From positions 1 through 64,000 of the forward strand of contig NZ_JAGQDH010000002.1 in assembly GCF_018069895.1 (NCBI RefSeq): a DNA stretch of 64,000 nucleotides, in the 5' to 3' direction. Position 1 is the first letter of the stretch. Every line of letters starts with the position of its first letter. Position numbers and translations under genes: made by a program. Shown here in pieces: positions 61,466-64,000 of this stretch. The notes beneath the pieces are model-generated. The model saw nothing but the letters and a program-made list of their open reading frames with translations. It was not told the DNA's origin and searched no databases. The DNA is from Roseovarius autotrophicus (GTDB taxonomy: Bacteria > Pseudomonadota > Alphaproteobacteria > Rhodobacterales > Rhodobacteraceae).

Positions 61466-62508
61466 GCACGGTCATGGTTCTTGGTGCGATCCTCGCGCGG
61501 CTTTGCCCGATGTCCGCGATCATGGGGCCGACCGGCCATCTGATCGCGGTCGGCCCCACCCTCGCCCGGATCATTGCGCCGCGTGACGCCATCGGGGCGC
61601 GGTTTCTGGACCTGTTCGAGGTGTTGTGCCCTCATGGCGTTGACGGGATGGCGGGACTGGTCGCGCTCGAAGGGCGGCGGATCCGTCTGCGGCTGCGTGC
61701 GGCCGGGCGCCATACGCTCAAGGGCGTGGTATGCGGGTTGCCCGACGATGGTGCGCTCGGACCGGCAGGGGGGGTGATCGTTAACCTGTCATTCGGGATC
61801 ACAGTGGTTGAGGCGGTGCGCGATTTCTCTCTCACGGGTGCGGATTTCGCGGCGACCGATCAGACCACGGAAATGCTCTATCTGCTTGAGGCCAAAAGCG
61901 TCGCGATGGAGGAATCGCGCCGCCTCAACCTCCGTCTGGAAGGGGCGCGGTTCGCGGCGCAGGAGCAGGCCCTGACCGATCCACTCACCGGATTGCGCAA
62001 TCGCCGCGCCTTTGACGATGCACTCAAGCGCAGCTGCCGGGGGCTGGATCCGTTCGCGCTGCTGCATCTCGATCTCGACTACTTCAAGCAGGTCAATGAC
62101 ACCTATGGCCACGCGGCGGGCGATCTCGTGCTTCGGGTGGCGGCGCGCCGGATGCAGGCGGCGCTGCGGTTGCGGGATGTGATCGCACGGATCGGGGGGG
62201 ATGAGTTCGCGATTCTCCTGCCCGGCGTTGACGATGTCGGGTCACTTGACGCGGTTGCGAATCGGCTTGCCGCGTCACTCGAGGAACCGGTCACCGATGG
62301 CGCGCGGTGCTACCGCATCTCTGTCAGCATCGGGGGAACACTCAGACGCTTTCACACATATGCAAACGGCCCCGCCCTGCTTGAGGCCGCCGATCAGGCC
62401 CTCTACATCGCCAAGGAGGCGGGGCGCGGCCGCCATGTCGTCCACGATCCCGGCAAACCCCCGCCAGTGCCTGGCACCGATCAGGGGGTGGAAACCCGTT
62501 CCAGATAG
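61462..62508 (+). CDS. Diguanylate cyclase with HNOBA-like N-terminal domain
   Basis: 348 aa. Residues about 1-150 resemble the heme-NO-binding-associated (HNOBA) PAS-like region, then a short helix leads to a GGDEF domain (about 172-335). The latter has metal Asp in HLDLDYFKQVND, active site ARIGGDEFAILL and inhibitory RLRD five residues before GGDEF. It should make c-di-GMP. Its ATG overlaps the H-NOX-like stop, so the pair is likely a signalling unit. Confidence 0.9.
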   Translation: MSTVMVLGAILARLCPMSAIMGPTGHLIAVGPTLARIIAPRDAIGARFLDLFEVLCPHGVDGMAGLVALEGRRIRLRLRAAGRHTLKGVVCGLPDDGALGPAGGVIVNLSFGITVVEAVRDFSLTGADFAATDQTTEMLYLLEAKSVAMEESRRLNLRLEGARFAAQEQALTDPLTGLRNRRAFDDALKRSCRGLDPFALLHLDLDYFKQVNDTYGHAAGDLVLRVAARRMQAALRLRDVIARIGGDEFAILLPGVDDVGSLDAVANRLAASLEEPVTDGARCYRISVSIGGTLRRFHTYANGPALLEAADQALYIAKEAGRGRHVVHDPGKPPPVPGTDQGVETRSR

Positions 62509-62906
62509 GCCCATATGTCGCGCGCCTTGGTTTCATCCGGCAGTTTGTAGGCCATCTTGCCGCGCGCGGACGGATCCGAAAGATAGTCGCGCAGGAATGC
62601 GGTCGCGTCACGGACGTAGACAACGAAATCCGCTTCGTTCCAGCGCAGGCCATTCTGTCCGGCGGCCACCATCGACGTTGAATAGTGAAACCCCGGCACG
62701 CTGCCCGCGTGCCGTCCGATCACCCCGAAGAGGTTGGGACCCGTGCGACCACCGCGCTCGCGAACCTTGCCGGTCTCGTCGATCACCGCGTGGCACGCGC
62801 GACAGTCATTGAAAAGCCGCTCCCCGCGCTGGGGATCGGCAGCCGAGGCAGGCAGCCCGGTTCCCGCGGCCAGCACCACCAGAATCGCCGTCAGCTTCTG
62901 TCTCAT
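62481..62906 (-). CDS. c-type cytochrome (cytochrome c2/c550-like)
   Basis: 141 aa. Signal peptide through GLPASA (about 21), heme motif CRACH (about residue 35), the GPNLFGVIGRHAG segment and axial Met in RGKMAYKLPD. It is a monoheme class I cytochrome, periplasmic. The start at 62906 has GGAGAGG upstream. Its 3' end overlaps the GGDEF gene by 28 bases, convergently. Confidence 0.9.
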   Translation of the reverse strand: MRQKLTAILVVLAAGTGLPASAADPQRGERLFNDCRACHAVIDETGKVRERGGRTGPNLFGVIGRHAGSVPGFHYSTSMVAAGQNGLRWNEADFVVYVRDATAFLRDYLSDPSARGKMAYKLPDETKARDIWAYLERVSTP

Positions 62907-63050
62907 GCTGGCCTCTCCTGCGTTCCCTCCCGACAAGGTGGCATAGCGCGCGGGAGAGACAACATGGGAAAGGCGTGCCTCACACCCTTGTCATGTCCTT
63001 TCACGAGGACGTGTCCCGATCGCGCGACCGATGATCCGGGCCTGACGATC

Positions 63051-64000
63051 TCAGAGTGATGGGAGACGATACATGCCGGCGCTCGAGAAGGCGAGCGCAT
63101 GCCCGTCGGCCAGATCGTCCGCGAAGCGTTCGGCGATCGCGCGCAAGGCGGTCGTGCGCCCATGCTGCAACACTGTCCGGCGTGGAGGCAGGGTGGTGTC
63201 GCGGCCCGCCCCGATCAGGGCCTGCGACCACAGCAGCGGGTGAAGTTCGCGCAAGTGATCCGCGACCAGCCAGTCCAGACAGGCATGGATCGTTGCACGT
63301 GCCCGTTCCTTTGCCAGGCCAAGACGCCTGCCTTGTCGATGCGGCGCCATTACAAGCGCGCAGAAGGCGGTAAGCTGGTTGATGACATGTTGATCGGGCA
63401 GACGGGTTGCGATCGCGCGCAGGCCCTCGACGAAGAACGGCGCATCGACAACGCCAAGCCCATCGGGGTCGAGCGCAAGCGCATCGAGCCACACCCAGGC
63501 ATAGCCACCCGCGCCCCAGACACGGTCGGTGCGGGCCGCGCAGCGCCGTGCTTCCAACTCGATTTCGTCAAGGCTGCCGAAACGCGAGGGCAAAAGCGCC
63601 TCGCCAAGGGCGCGCATATGGGCAGATGTGCCGGGATCGAGGTCGATGAGCCGGGTGTAATCGTCGGCCACATGCCGCCGGGGGGTGGGGCGCGCCGCCA
63701 GAAGCGCGCATTGCGCCGAGGCGATCGAGGGCGCATCGAGCGCCGTTGCGTCAAAGGCATCGAGCAGGGCCTCGGCCTGCGCGAAATGTTCGAGAAAGCG
63801 CAGTTCACCGGCGTCACGTCCGTGGTCCCGCCAGAGGCGCCCCATGTCCACATGGGCAAGTGCCACGACCAGCGTGATCGGGTAAGAGCCCGGATACTCG
63901 TTCCGTGCCTCCTCAAGAGCCTCGAGCCCCCCGTGATCGGGTGTGCGCCCGTCTGCGATCGCGTCCCTTGCCGCGGCCACGAGATCGGCGCGCGCACCCT
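63051..64000 (-). CDS. Hypothetical helical protein, truncated by window edge
   Basis: At least 309 aa from the first in-frame start codon (GTG at 63980); the frame stays open to base 64000, so the true N-terminus is probably outside. It is soluble, Ala/Asp/Arg-rich and mostly helical with TPR-like stretches (GGLEALEEARNEYPGSYPI). I do not recognise the family. No other gene is visible in the 144 bases between it and the cytochrome start. Confidence 0.6.
   Translation of the reverse strand, partial: GARADLVAAARDAIADGRTPDHGGLEALEEARNEYPGSYPITLVVALAHVDMGRLWRDHGRDAGELRFLEHFAQAEALLDAFDATALDAPSIASAQCALLAARPTPRRHVADDYTRLIDLDPGTSAHMRALGEALLPSRFGSLDEIELEARRCAARTDRVWGAGGYAWVWLDALALDPDGLGVVDAPFFVEGLRAIATRLPDQHVINQLTAFCALVMAPHRQGRRLGLAKERARATIHACLDWLVADHLRELHPLLWSQALIGAGRDTTLPPRRTVLQHGRTTALRAIAERFADDLADGHALAFSSAGMYRLPSL

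Overview
The window is a 64 kb chromosomal segment from a high-G+C alphaproteobacterium, most likely a Rhodobacteraceae (Roseobacter-group) member. Supporting signs are phosphatidylcholine synthase, an aa3-type cytochrome oxidase subunit IV micro-protein, DUF1127 and DUF3572 proteins, a DmdC-like acyl-CoA dehydrogenase, the glpRDSTPQUVK glycerol ABC locus, a cytochrome P460-like protein, and short palindromic and 'GGATATTT...GAAGAAA' intergenic elements of a kind I associate with this family. No tRNA, rRNA, IS element, prophage or CRISPR array was seen. Almost all of it is ordinary core chromosome.

Layout. 1-2.7 kb: the 3' end of tuf, a terminator, a preQ1-I riboswitch and queC-D-E-F (queuosine precursor). 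2.7-9.7 kb: a glycine-zipper lipoprotein, two coupled DMT exporters, map, sfsA, a CinA/MoaB-like protein, a GNAT acetyltransferase, an AhpD-like protein and an OmpA-domain protein. 9.7-18.5 kb: pcs, a cytochrome P460-like protein, xerC with DUF484, fructose-6-phosphate aldolase/transaldolase, priA, an MFS transporter and prmA. 18.5-24.7 kb: small conserved proteins, ruvC-ruvA-ruvB, apt, two envelope proteins and the 44-aa cox subunit IV. 24.2-33.8 kb: an acyl-CoA dehydrogenase/MBL/DUF6173 operon, Sua5, azlCD, and fdhD-mobA-mobB-(DUF429-like::MoeA fusion) for molybdenum cofactor and formate dehydrogenase maturation.

33.9-45 kb is a complete glycerol regulon: glpR divergent from glpD, then the GlpSTPQUV ABC importer and glycerol kinase. 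Two AT-richer orphan genes and a 46-aa chimeric GlpU/GlpQ reading frame lie between glpQ and glpU. They look like a diverged tandem duplication whose two spacers carry different cargo genes, and this is the most unusual feature of the window. Hairpin repeats lie between glpP and glpQ and between glpV and glpK.

45-64 kb: a GT2 glycosyltransferase, a DMT exporter, a methyltransferase-like protein, proA, mtnP, a Tat-exported isochorismatase-fold hydrolase divergent from an AraC regulator, and a PleD-like diguanylate cyclase whose first receiver has Asn at the phospho-acceptor site. Then come DUF3572, a HAD phosphatase, another DMT protein, a non-pyrrolysine MttB homologue, a NYN/LOTUS-like protein, a TPP-riboswitch-controlled thiZ-tenA-thiX operon, an H-NOX-fold protein that has lost its heme ligands paired with a GGDEF cyclase, a c-type cytochrome, and a truncated unknown gene at the right edge.

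Functional links: the translationally coupled runs (queCDEF, fdhD-mobAB-moeA, glpD-S, HAD-DMT, H-NOX-GGDEF) show which proteins act together. The two riboswitches tie queuosine and thiamine genes to their end products.
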